Shown: one piece after another, positions 26,355 to 35,064 of the stretch
Layout of the letters: every line of letters begins with the position of its first letter
Numbering within the stretch: the first letter of the stretch is position 1
Source: Dictyobacter arantiisoli
Lineage (GTDB): Bacteria; Chloroflexota; Ktedonobacteria; Ktedonobacterales; Ktedonobacteraceae
Length of the DNA stretch: 41,410 nt
NCBI RefSeq assembly: GCF_008326305.1
Contig: NZ_BIXY01000063.1
Span: forward strand, 1-41,410
Direction: 5' to 3'
Made by a program: the position numbers and the translations under genes
The notes under the pieces: model-generated
Told to the model about the DNA's origin: nothing
Database searches by the model: none
What the model saw: only the letters and a program-made list of their open reading frames with translations

Positions 26355-28577
26355 TTACAGATACTGACTGGTTAATGAATGCTTTGCGTTGAGCAGTTCT
26401 CGCGGCGTGCCCTCAAAGATCACCATGCCACCCTTATTGCCGCCTTCCGGTCCCATATCAATGACCCAATCGGCGTTGCGAATGATATCCAGATGGTGCT
26501 CAATTACGATCACTGTATTTCCACCATCTACCAGTCGGTTCATGATGGTCAGCAGCCGACCAATATCCGAGAGGTGCAGCCCGGTCGTTGGCTCATCCAT
26601 GACATAGATACTGCCCCGCTTGTGGAGTTCGCTAGCCAGTTTAAGACGTTGACATTCGCCGCCTGAGAGGGTGCTCAGGGGTTGACCAAGGGTCAGGTAG
26701 TCCAGTCCCACATCGCTCAAAGCCTGGAGCTTTGGCTGTACTTCTTTGATCTTCAAAAACTCCAGCGCCTGATGAATGGTCATGTTCAACACATCTACAA
26801 TCGATTTTCCGTTTAATGTGTAGGCCAATACCTCATCCTTAAAGCGCTTGCCGCCGCACACTTCGCACGGAAGCTTGACTCCCTCAAGGAAGCCAAGGTC
26901 GGTGTAGGTGACGCCGAGTCCCTGACAATTGGAACAGGCCCCCTTTGAGTTAAAGCTAAACAGACCGGCCTCGGCATGGTTGGCCGTCGCGAAAGCCTTG
27001 CGTACATCATCCATAATGCCGGTATAGGTGGCGGGATTGGAGCGACTGGATGTGCTTAGAGACGATTGGTCAATCACCACCGCTCCCCGATGCTGGCTCA
27101 GAAAAGCTTCATTGATTAACGAGCTTTTGCCTGAACCAGCCACGCCAGTGATGACTGTCAGCACGCCAGTGGGAATATCCACGCTAACATCCTGCAAATT
27201 ATTCACTGTAGCATGGACGATTGGCAGTGTCCCGGTCGCCTGGCGAAAGTTCTCCTTAAGCGGCCTTTTACGCAACAAATGGTTGCCGGTCAGCGTATCG
27301 GCCTGGAGCAGGCCGGTGAAATCGCCCTCATAGACAATCTTGCCTCCTTCGCTCCCGGCATGTGGTCCCATATCGATGATATAATCGGCCCTCTGAATTA
27401 CATCAGGATCGTGCTCGACAACAATGACGGTATTCCCTTTATCGCGCAATTGCTCCAGAAGTTCGTTCAGGCGATGGACATCGCGCGGATGCAGTCCGAT
27501 GCTTGGCTCATCAAAGATGTACATGACATCTACCAGACTGCCGTTAAGATGCTTGACCATTTTGACCCGCTGCGACTCACCCCCCGATAGAGTATCGGTG
27601 AGTCGATTCAGGCTGAGATACTCCAGGCCAATCTCTACCAGATGTTGCAGCCGTTCGATCAATGTCCGAACGATTGGTGCCGCCGCCGGTTCTGTGATAC
27701 CCTTGACAACCTCTAAAAGCTCATCAATCTCCATCATTGCCAGTTCGGCAATATTGTATCCTTCGATCTTACAGCTTAATGCGGCCTGATTGAGCCTGCT
27801 ACCCTTGCAGAGCGGGCAGGGGCCAAGCTTCAAAAATGGCTCAACCTTTTGCCGTATGCGAGCTGAGAGCGTCTGGATGTCCCGCGCAACGAACTTGCGA
27901 TTGAACTTGGACACCAGACCCTCATAGGTGTTGTACGGCAGACCCTCATGTTTACGGGCTTCGGTGTAGAGAAGCAGATCCAGTTCCTCTGGTGTATAAT
28001 CGGCTATCTTCTTGTCGTTGTCGAAGAAGCCCGCATGCGCATAAAGTTCACATTCCCAACCGGCCAATCCCGGAGCGATGACCGCTCCCTCATTCAGCGA
28101 TTTCGTTGTATCAATCAGTACCTCAAGTTCAATGCCGATCTTGCGGCCAAGCCCATTACATTCCAGACACATGCCCTGGGGATCGTTGAAGGAAAACGCA
28201 TTGGCATAGCCCACGTAGGGTTTACCGATGCGCGAAAAGAGCAGGCGCAACACAGACGCGATATCAGTAACGGTGCCCACCGTCGATTGCGATCCCCCGC
28301 CCAGGCGTTTCTGATCAACAATCACTGCCATGCTCAGGTTCTCAATCGCATCGGCGTCTGGTTGGGGATAGCGTGGCAGGAAGTTGCGAATGAACATGCT
28401 AAAATTCTCGAATAACAGCCGTTGTGCTTCGTTGGCTATCGTATCAAAGACCACCGATGACTTCCCAGAGCCAGACACGCCGGTAAAAATGGTGATTTTG
28501 CGCTTGGGCAGCCTTAGCGAGACATCCTTGAGATTATTCTCGCGGGCACCACGAATTTCGATATATTCTTGCACCAT
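26355..28577 (-). CDS. UvrA-like ABC ATPase
   Basis: A 740-residue protein with two UvrA-type ABC ATPase halves: Walker A GVSGSGKSS near residue 35 and GVAGSGKSS in the second half, signatures LSGGESQRV and LSGGECQRL, and D-loop/Walker B VMYIFDEPSIGLHP and IYVMDEPTTGLHL. Zinc modules are visible as CLECNGLG, CPLCKGSR, CSNCQGLG and CEVCGGKRF. At 740 residues it is shorter than housekeeping UvrA (about 940) and lacks the usual UvrB-binding insertion region, matching the UvrA2/DrrC-like group linked to drug or DNA-lesion tolerance. It should bind DNA in the cytoplasm. It is probably not part of the CRISPR machinery. Confidence 0.88.
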   Translation of the reverse strand: MVQEYIEIRGARENNLKDVSLRLPKRKITIFTGVSGSGKSSVVFDTIANEAQRLLFENFSMFIRNFLPRYPQPDADAIENLSMAVIVDQKRLGGGSQSTVGTVTDIASVLRLLFSRIGKPYVGYANAFSFNDPQGMCLECNGLGRKIGIELEVLIDTTKSLNEGAVIAPGLAGWECELYAHAGFFDNDKKIADYTPEELDLLLYTEARKHEGLPYNTYEGLVSKFNRKFVARDIQTLSARIRQKVEPFLKLGPCPLCKGSRLNQAALSCKIEGYNIAELAMMEIDELLEVVKGITEPAAAPIVRTLIERLQHLVEIGLEYLSLNRLTDTLSGGESQRVKMVKHLNGSLVDVMYIFDEPSIGLHPRDVHRLNELLEQLRDKGNTVIVVEHDPDVIQRADYIIDMGPHAGSEGGKIVYEGDFTGLLQADTLTGNHLLRKRPLKENFRQATGTLPIVHATVNNLQDVSVDIPTGVLTVITGVAGSGKSSLINEAFLSQHRGAVVIDQSSLSTSSRSNPATYTGIMDDVRKAFATANHAEAGLFSFNSKGACSNCQGLGVTYTDLGFLEGVKLPCEVCGGKRFKDEVLAYTLNGKSIVDVLNMTIHQALEFLKIKEVQPKLQALSDVGLDYLTLGQPLSTLSGGECQRLKLASELHKRGSIYVMDEPTTGLHLSDIGRLLTIMNRLVDGGNTVIVIEHHLDIIRNADWVIDMGPEGGNKGGMVIFEGTPRELLNAKHSLTSQYL

Positions 28578-28855
28578 GCTGATCTATGCTTCCTCTCACA
28601 TCGCTAGAATAGTGACCACTGAATCTTTCAAGCAGGCTTCCAATGATGAGATGCCTTTGTTCTGACGCCTTCGCCTCTCCGCTTGAGCTTGTACAAAGGA
28701 ACAGTATAACACAGAAGGATGGGCAAATCTTCTCCAATTTTCTCCTCTGGTGCGACTCCATACATAGGCGATCTCTGCTGTTTGCTAATGCTCTGACAGG
28801 TTGTTCAGTTGAAGTGATAAAATGAAGTGGATAAATTTATATATTGGAGATGCTT

Positions 28856-29956
28856 ATGTTGGATTCATTTCCACAACGCACATATTGGCCAACGATAAAC
28901 TGGCAAACACGTGCGCCACAAGCCGTGGGCTTTCAGCCAGATCGGTTTGTTAGCATGCAAGCATATATAGACGAGTATTTACCAGGGCTGCATGCTCTCT
29001 TGATTGTTCGTAATGGATATCTGGCTTTTGAACACTATTATCAAGGATTCCATCAAAACAGTCTTAACTCAATTAGCTCAGTAACGAAGAGTGTTATCTC
29101 GGCGCTCATAGGTATCGCATTAGCGCAAGGGCAACTCCATAGCCTGGATCAGCACATGTTAGACTTCTTTCCAGAGATCGCTGAACAAGAGCAAGATCCA
29201 CGGAAACAGGCTATCACCTTACGCCATCTCTTGAGCTTCCAAACGGGCTTTACAGAAACGTATCCTCACGAATTCTGGCGCGACATCGTACATTCCTCAC
29301 TGCGACGCCCGATGGTTGAGCAACCAGGTGAGCGTTTCTTTTATGATAATCGCAGTGTCGATATTCTTTCAGGCATCTTAACTCAGGTGACGGGGATGAA
29401 GGCCGCCGCCTTTGCTGACCAGACGCTCTTTGAAATCCTGGGGATCTGGCGCAACGAAGATACCCGCTTCTCCTGGAAACATGAAGAAACAGGACCACAT
29501 ATGTGGCATGCAGATGCCTTATGGGACGAACAGGATGGCTATCCCTGGAAAGTTTCCCCACAGGGCACGAGCACTGGCAGCTTTGGAGCGCATTTTACAG
29601 CACGAGACATGGCAAAACTTGGCTTTCTTTATCTCAACCATGGTCAATGGGATGGAACACAGATAATTCCTCAGGATTACAGCGCCGCCTCCACGCACAA
29701 GCAGAGCAATGGAGGTCCGCCCGTCAACGCGAACTATGGATACCTCTGGTGGATAGAGCAGGTGCAGGGCTTCCAGGCATTCTTTGCATCAGGCTTCGGG
29801 GGCAAATATATCTATGTTATTCCAGAACTCGACCTCATTGTGGTCACGGCGGCATCAACCGAGCAAGCACAAAAGGATCGAGAACAACACAACAAGATTC
29901 GAGCACTGATACCAGACTTTATCCTTCCTGCATTATCTTCTAGCACACTGGGATAA
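28856..29956 (+). CDS. Serine beta-lactamase-like hydrolase
   Basis: A 366-residue class C beta-lactamase/penicillin-binding-protein-fold hydrolase. SVTK (nucleophile serine at about residue 75, lysine at 78) sits in NSISSVTKSVISALIG, and the YxN motif appears as FFYDNRSVDILSG. The third region is probably FASGFGGKYIYV. There is no signal peptide, so it is likely cytoplasmic and an esterase or peptidase rather than a true beta-lactamase. ATG at 28856 is chosen because TTGGAG lies 6 bases upstream; TTG at 28844 and ATG at 28850 are less likely. Confidence 0.85.
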   Translation: MLDSFPQRTYWPTINWQTRAPQAVGFQPDRFVSMQAYIDEYLPGLHALLIVRNGYLAFEHYYQGFHQNSLNSISSVTKSVISALIGIALAQGQLHSLDQHMLDFFPEIAEQEQDPRKQAITLRHLLSFQTGFTETYPHEFWRDIVHSSLRRPMVEQPGERFFYDNRSVDILSGILTQVTGMKAAAFADQTLFEILGIWRNEDTRFSWKHEETGPHMWHADALWDEQDGYPWKVSPQGTSTGSFGAHFTARDMAKLGFLYLNHGQWDGTQIIPQDYSAASTHKQSNGGPPVNANYGYLWWIEQVQGFQAFFASGFGGKYIYVIPELDLIVVTAASTEQAQKDREQHNKIRALIPDFILPALSSSTLG

Positions 29957-29990
29957 CTTAACCTGTAAAGGACAATCTCGCTCAAATACG

Positions 29991-30014
29991 AAGTGTCTGT
30001 AGCTACAGACACTT
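29991..30014. repeat. 24-base perfect palindrome after the hydrolase gene
   Basis: AAGTGTCTGTAG followed directly by its reverse complement, centred on AGCT, 34 bases after the stop codon. It may act as a transcript-end hairpin for the hydrolase gene, but no long T-run follows (TTTGAGG). Confidence 0.5.
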
Positions 30015-30390
30015 TGAGGAACAGGCCTATACGAGTCACAGATCCCGACCACAAGAGTCAATACCCCTTCATAAAATGAATGTAGGGGAAAACCACCAAT
30101 GATGGAAGCTGTATGTAGGCACGGCACGAAGCGCAGCGCAGGCCCGTGCTCTCTTCATCGTACCGCAATCATGCCCATAGAACACAGACAACCCTCTAAA
30201 AACAGGCTTCACAGAGCACCACTTCGAAAACCGCCAGCCACCATCAAAGCATCCCTCATAATGAGGACAGAAATCCGCCCTAATTGGCCGCCTGGTACCA
30301 TGTATCAGGCATGATGAATAGATTGAACGTGCAAAAGTGCATCCGAAAATCCTACCGTGATAGTGCACAAAAATCGATTTTCGAAAAAGC
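30015..30390. other. Gene-free stretch upstream of array 6
   Basis: No recognisable gene on either strand. Open frames such as the minus-strand one at 30069-30506 have no ribosome-binding site or family resemblance. The stretch may contain decayed mobile sequence; I see nothing specific. Confidence 0.35.
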
Positions 30391-30419
30391 TTGACCACAG
30401 CCCCAAAATCGCGTATAAC
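30391..30419 (+). promoter_or_regulatory. Sigma70-type promoter for array 6
   Basis: TTGACC (30391-30396), a 17-base spacer and TATAAC (30414-30419) on the plus strand. Predicted initiation at about 30426 is 86 bases before the first repeat of array 6, supporting rightward transcription and a leader on the left. Confidence 0.6.
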
Positions 30420-30511
30420 AAGAGAGAACATGTAGCTCTCAGAAGCCAAAACAAGGGCCTTGTTCAAACCGCAGGTCATATGTGCCAAAAAAAACGCGCA
30501 CGCCACCCGCG

Positions 30512-30773
30512 GTTGCAGAGCTATCGATCCGTAGGAGGATCCTGTAAGAGGGAATTAGGCTATTTCCAGCTACGGAAGCGGCGGGTTGCAGAGCTATCGA
30601 TCCGTAGGAGGATCCTGTAAGCTGGAAGTTGGTCGCTGGCAGGGGCTTTCTTTATGCTTGAGTTGCAGAGCTATCGATCCGTAGGAGGATCCTGTAAGTT
30701 TTCCGTGAGCTCTGGCTTTTGCTCTAAATACACCCGGTTGCAGAGCGATCGATCCGTAGGAGGATCCTGTAAG
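30512..30773 (+). CRISPR. CRISPR array 6, four repeats of an unrelated type
   Basis: Four 37-base repeats at 30512, 30585, 30662 and 30737 with spacers of 36, 40 and 38 bases. The repeat begins GTTGCAGAGCTATCGATCCG and ends GGATCCTGTAAG, and GATCC-GTAGGA-GGATC can form a hairpin. The last repeat has GCGATCG for GCTATCG, which suggests that it is leader-distal and that the array runs rightward. It has none of the GCGGGAGG leader seen in the other five arrays. It lies next to the type III-B operon and may serve it, possibly with a Cas6 from elsewhere. Confidence 0.92.
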
Positions 30774-30973
30774 TTTAGCTACGCGTCAACGTAGCCTGTC
30801 CCATCACAAGGGGCAATACTGCTTCAAGAGCGGGAATGGATGGCGAAAATTGGGGGTATTTGTTCCTCAATAATGGTGCCAGGGCAGGGGAGAGAGCGTT
30901 GGGCCGCGATGGAGGTGCGCTTTGCCGTTCATCGTACGATCCTCTCGGTCTCAGGTTGTGGTGTAGAATGATG

Positions 30974-31026
30974 AGAGCGAAATGATCAGCGCAGATAGGT
31001 AGTGATCATTTCGCTCTGGATTTTTT
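30974..31026 (+). terminator. Rho-independent terminator downstream of array 6
   Basis: A perfect 15-base stem (AGAGCGAAATGATCA at 30974-30988 and its complement at 31003-31017), a 14-base loop, then GGA and a six-T run (31021-31026). It is oriented to stop rightward transcripts from array 6. The stem may also slow convergent leftward transcripts from the cmr operon, whose last stop codon is at 31033. Confidence 0.8.
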
Positions 31027-31032
31027 GGTCAG

Positions 31033-31410
31033 TTACCGCTGCTGGCGGGCTTGTTCACGGATATGTTGTAGATTCAGTATCTCGGCGACTTCAAAGGTGG
31101 TAATGGGATCGTGTTTGGGGCGCATCCTGATGAGCGCCGGGAAGTGTCCTATGCGCCCATGCAGCATTGCGAGCAAGACGAATGCCGCAGGCGCATATCC
31201 TGGCGGGTTGATGAGCAAAGGGAGCGATTGCCATTCTTGTGAGCTGAGTTGCGCTGCGTCAATGATGGCAATAAGCTGTGTTTCCAATGGCTCATCCTGG
31301 TTGATCTGGACTGCGATCGTCTTTACTTCCTCAATGGCTTTGCCCGCGAGTGTTTGAATCTGGGATTTTTGTGCTTCTGTCAAAGGATGAGAGAAATTGA
31401 GCACTAACAT
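31033..31410 (-). CDS. csx15: Csx15-like protein, probable ring nuclease
   Basis: A 125-residue protein starting MLVLNFSHPLTEAQKSQIQ, a pattern I associate with the CRISPR accessory family Csx15, proposed to degrade cyclic oligoadenylate. It also has LPLLINPPGYAPAAFVLLAML, a Rossmann-like helix-strand pattern compatible with a small CARF-type fold. It is last in the type III-B operon, 5 bases after the stop of the frame-restored card1 gene, so the two are cotranslated. A ring nuclease after a signal-activated nuclease is a sensible off-switch. The family call is from memory of the N-terminal motif; activity is inferred. Confidence 0.7.
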   Translation of the reverse strand: MLVLNFSHPLTEAQKSQIQTLAGKAIEEVKTIAVQINQDEPLETQLIAIIDAAQLSSQEWQSLPLLINPPGYAPAAFVLLAMLHGRIGHFPALIRMRPKHDPITTFEVAEILNLQHIREQARQQR

Positions 31411-31415
31411 AACTA

Positions 31416-32647
31416 TTACATCCTCGTATGTTCAGGTTGTTTGATTTGTTGACCTATAATCTGACCAACTTGAGTCAATGTGTCTCTTGTGATGATAACT
31501 ATTTTTCTGACCTCGGCTAGTTCTAAAAAATGTTGGTTCTGTGGTCATCACTTTTGGCAGCAAGGCTTGTTACCAAAATTTTTGTAACAAAATTTCCTCC
31601 TAATGTATTGGCGACGGAATCAAATGTACTTAATGTCTTGGCTGAGAAAGCATCCTTCCCTGCTTTGCATTCTACAAAAAACATTTGAGCTTTGTGGATC
31701 ATAGAAACATCTAGCTCATTAAGATTTGCCGGGGAAGGTGCTTCATGTAAAGGATAAAGCTCTTGATTCCATTGGCAATCAGTAAATCGATTTAATTTTT
31801 TTACTTCATGCCATACATATACTTCTAACCAGGTGCCATTCAGAAAATTAAACTGCTGAGGAGTAATATCGATAGTAATGGAAGATCCTTTGCTGCTTAA
31901 TTTGTTCAATATGCCTACATTATAAGCAGCTTCTAGAAGTGAGTAAGCCTCTCTGGTTTGCACATTATAAACTTGCGGATTGATGATCATTGGTGGTTCT
32001 TTGGTGATCTCGCGTTTCTTTTGCTCCTTTTTCCTACGACTGTTTTCATCCTGTATTTCCTGTATAACTTGCTTTAGCAAATCAATATTTTCGTGATGCT
32101 GAACCAGTTCTAGTGCAAAAGGGAGCCATTTTTCTTCGGCCAGTTTGCGTAAATTCCCAAGGTTGCCTGGTTCTAAGCGACAATTATACGTAGCAATATA
32201 TTGTTCAACACTGATATCAAACATCGCAGTATCTGGTTTCTCCTGGTCAAGAAGCGAAACAACATTTGTATTACCTGTGTCTATGTACCAACATTTTATA
32301 GAATGGCCATTATGCTGCAATATTTTGGCTGCCTCATAGGCGCCAATACTCATGATTGCAGTACCTGAGGTAATGTTAAATATCCATTCGTAACCTGGAT
32401 GTGCGTCAACAGCATTTTTGCATTGGCTACTTATTTCTTCAACATTGAAAGCATTAACCACAAAAGATGTGTCTACAAGGGGCTTTTTTTCGACAGAAAG
32501 CGTATCCACCAATTTATGAAAATTAGGCAACCCTTTAGTTACACTTTCTGATACTATAGCAACAAGAAGATCTGGCTTCTCATGAATCATGGTGAGGACA
32601 TTAGGAATTAAGCGACCTCCAAAGAGGACCAATAAGGCTTTAGGCAT
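31416..32647 (-). CDS. card1: Card1/Can2-type CARF nuclease, frameshifted near its end
   Basis: An N-terminal CARF domain (residues 1-150, ITSGTAIMSIGAYEA at 92-106) is followed by a PD-(D/E)xK nuclease domain (DUF1887 type): E275 in WLEVYVWHEV, D313 in NELDV, and E326-x-K328 in FVECKAG. Such proteins cut DNA and/or RNA when cyclic tetra-adenylate binds. The strict frame ends at 31523 after TNIF (374 residues), at TAG following six T. Shifting back one base gives LELAEVRKIVIITRDTL and ends at TAA 31416, for about 410 residues, 5 bases before csx15. That continuation looks like the genuine C-terminus. The cause may be a one-base deletion, a sequencing error or ribosomal slippage. All recognised catalytic residues lie before the shift. 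Confidence 0.85.
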
Positions 32648-32689
32648 AGATTCCCTCTATTTCTTCTATTGACACATCTAAATCTATTC

Positions 32690-33769
32690 TTAATCAATAA
32701 CTGCCAGAAGTTCCTTATACCAGGGTTTCTCTCGAAGGTCCTTTTCGCAGTTGGCCAGGCGTATTTTTTCAACGATAGCTCGTGCAAAATTTGTGCCCAG
32801 GGGATGATCCTTAATTCTTTCCCAGTGTTGGTAATGGTTATTTATCTGATTTTTGATTGAATTGTTTGACAGCGCTTTGAGTTCTTTGTGATAACCTTCG
32901 ATCTGGCGTACAACTGGATCTATGGGTGGTTCCTTAATGGTCATGCGTCCGTAGCCACTGGATGTTTTGGCTCCAATGCCCCAGTCGAGTAGTGCCTGGG
33001 CGAGCAGGTCGAAGGTGAAGTCGATCCAGGCTTGTTTTTGTTCCAGGTCGGGGGCGGCGAGGGCGATCAGGTAGTGACCAGTGGCACTTAAGAATGGGAT
33101 GGGGACGGGACTTTGTTTGTCGTTAGGTGCCTGTGATCCCTGATAGTATTTAGGATGATGGACGGTCATGACATCTGAGTGTAGTGGCTGTTCTCGCCCC
33201 TGATAAATCGCTGATTCAGGGCGATAGTGGGCGTCGAAGAAGATGATATAGCCAGCTTCATCTTGATCTCCGAACAGTATTTTGTAGTCTGTCGCAAGCT
33301 TTTTGTAATCCTCGCTGGTTTCTCCTTTTTCTTTGACTAGGAGGCGGAGTTTTTGGCTCAGGTAACTGGCGGCTAATCCTTTGAGTGAGCTACCGGGTAT
33401 ATAGGGAGTGCCATAGGTATGGTGTAGCGCGATCGATGTTTCAATCACGCTTTCAGCACCAAGGTGGACGATCATGCGCCCTTTGGTGCTGGCGATTTTG
33501 GTGCGAGCTTCGTAATTCTTGAGCGTTTGTTCCCATTGTTTGTAGTAGTCGGGATAGCTTTTAGGAATGGGCAGGTTAGCTACTTCGTCGATCAGTTGTG
33601 GACGCGGCTGTATGGTTTCTTCTCCAGAATTTGATAGCGGTTCGTCGCGCACATATTTGTCGAGCCAGAGTCCTGCATGTGTCTGGAATTGCTGGCGTAT
33701 GGATTCCTCGAAGATTGGATGTATTTCTTTGGCATCTTGAAGCAAGGTCCATTGGCGTTGGTTTTTCAT
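32690..33769 (-). CDS. cmr6: Cmr6, type III-B backbone cap subunit
   Basis: A 359-residue RAMP protein with TPYIPGSSLKGLAASYLSQK (residues about 122-141), FFDAHYRPE, a SDVMTVHHPKYYQG strand and WGIGAKTSSGYGRM as glycine-rich loop. Complete length. In the Cmr complex it sits with Cmr1 at the 3' end of the crRNA. The start overlaps the cmr5 stop by four bases (ATGA). It is 42 bases from card1. The remnant at 89-949 is its diverged homologue. Confidence 0.92.
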   Translation of the reverse strand: MKNQRQWTLLQDAKEIHPIFEESIRQQFQTHAGLWLDKYVRDEPLSNSGEETIQPRPQLIDEVANLPIPKSYPDYYKQWEQTLKNYEARTKIASTKGRMIVHLGAESVIETSIALHHTYGTPYIPGSSLKGLAASYLSQKLRLLVKEKGETSEDYKKLATDYKILFGDQDEAGYIIFFDAHYRPESAIYQGREQPLHSDVMTVHHPKYYQGSQAPNDKQSPVPIPFLSATGHYLIALAAPDLEQKQAWIDFTFDLLAQALLDWGIGAKTSSGYGRMTIKEPPIDPVVRQIEGYHKELKALSNNSIKNQINNHYQHWERIKDHPLGTNFARAIVEKIRLANCEKDLREKPWYKELLAVID

Positions 33770-34161
33770 TCGGCTTGCTCTCCCTCGTTTATACTATCGC
33801 TGGTATCAACATCCAGCAGGGATTGTGCGAAGCGTTTGTACCAGAGCAAAGCGTCTAGAACGCGCTGGGTGAGATAGATATATTCGATTAGATCGGCCTT
33901 CTGAGCGGCTATTAAGAGTTGCTCACCATCTTTCTGCCCAACGGCCGTGGCCAGGTCTTTCAGAAATTGATCGAGCATTGTTTTGTTTTCTTTGCGTGAC
34001 GCGACAAAAAAGAGCGCCTGTACCAATCCGGCGGAATGTATCAGGATCGGCAGTTTATGAGCGATCACGCCATAGCTTTTCGCGTTGTCGTCACCCTTTT
34101 GGCTGATCTCAAGCACCTGCTGATAGATATGTGCCGCATCGCGTTGATCTCGTGTTTGCAT
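33766..34161 (-). CDS. cmr5: Cmr5, type III-B small subunit
   Basis: A 131-residue all-helical protein beginning MQTRDQRDAAHIYQQVLEI, with AKSYGVIAHKLPILIHSAGL typical of Cmr5 and a following helix ALFFVASRK. It forms the belly filament of the Cmr complex together with Cmr2. Three bases separate it from the cmr4 stop. Length is usual for the family. Confidence 0.92.
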   Translation of the reverse strand: MQTRDQRDAAHIYQQVLEISQKGDDNAKSYGVIAHKLPILIHSAGLVQALFFVASRKENKTMLDQFLKDLATAVGQKDGEQLLIAAQKADLIEYIYLTQRVLDALLWYKRFAQSLLDVDTSDSINEGEQAE

Positions 34162-34164
34162 GAT

Positions 34165-35064
34165 TTATTGATCCTTCCCAGGCATCATTACGCGGCAGAG
34201 CCCATGACCTACGGTGGCTTTTCCGCCTAGTTGTAGCGGGGTCTTGATCAGCTTTTCGACTTCCTGCATGATCTCGTCCTGTGTGAGCGACTGCCTTTGC
34301 AAAGGGGTAGCCATCACAACACCGGAGAGAATGCTTTCCGCGGGCAGCGTCTCCTCGTACCAGAGACCTCCTTTGACGACTGTTTTGGTCCCTTCTTGTA
34401 ATCTGATGCGCGCGGTGATTTCAGTGCCTGTTGTCAGTAAGAAGCTGAAGAGATCATCATGAACCAGGCACAGGTGCGCGGTGAGCATATCTTGCCAGCG
34501 CGTGTTTTGATGGAAGATACACTGACCTAACCAGTGCGCCCAGCGTTCAAGCTCAGGATCTGGCTTTGCCTGTAAATCGAGATCCTCTAAGTAGACCATG
34601 GTATCTTTATCTGGAACCTGGAGCTTGAGTGCGCTTGTCTCATTGGGAAGCAGGCAGCTATTAAGAGACTCCACCACTGGAATAGTATTTGCTGGTCCCG
34701 GCATTTGCAGGTGCTCGGTATCACGCTGTAAGCGAGAGAGGATAAATGGGGAGGTGACCCAGGCAAAGGTACCTGCCAGGCTACGGATCGGGAGGAGTAG
34801 GAGTCTTTGATCCGAAAACTGGACCAGGCTGGCCGTTGTATTCTCGCCCTGAACCTCATCAGCACCAAAGAGGCGCAACGTTTTTTGCTCTCCATTTTCG
34901 TTCAGGTAGCGTGTGCGAATAGAGCCTTTGAGCGAAGAACCTGGAAGATACGGGATGCTCGTTGCTTTCTCACGCGCAATCGGTAGATCAATCACGCCTG
35001 CGCCCTGGCCAACCCCTGCATGCAGGGATGAAAGAGTATGGATAAATGTTAGCTGTGCTTTCAT
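34165..35064 (-). CDS. cmr4: Cmr4, target-RNA-cleaving backbone subunit
   Basis: A 299-residue RAMP. LHAGVGQGAGVIDLPIARE carries the aspartate at position 26 that is the RNA-cleaving residue in characterised Cmr4 proteins, and YLPGSSLKGSIRTRYL (about 39-54) is the RAMP motif. It repeats along the crRNA and cuts bound RNA every six bases. TAATG overlap with cmr1 indicates translational coupling. Nothing in the sequence suggests loss of activity. Confidence 0.93.
   Translation of the reverse strand: MKAQLTFIHTLSSLHAGVGQGAGVIDLPIAREKATSIPYLPGSSLKGSIRTRYLNENGEQKTLRLFGADEVQGENTTASLVQFSDQRLLLLPIRSLAGTFAWVTSPFILSRLQRDTEHLQMPGPANTIPVVESLNSCLLPNETSALKLQVPDKDTMVYLEDLDLQAKPDPELERWAHWLGQCIFHQNTRWQDMLTAHLCLVHDDLFSFLLTTGTEITARIRLQEGTKTVVKGGLWYEETLPAESILSGVVMATPLQRQSLTQDEIMQEVEKLIKTPLQLGGKATVGHGLCRVMMPGKDQ

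Noticed and set aside
30069-30506. Minus-strand open frame of 145 codons upstream of array 6
   Set aside because: Composition is unlike a protein (many Cys, Arg, His in irregular order), there is no ribosome-binding site, and it overlaps the likely array 6 leader and promoter.
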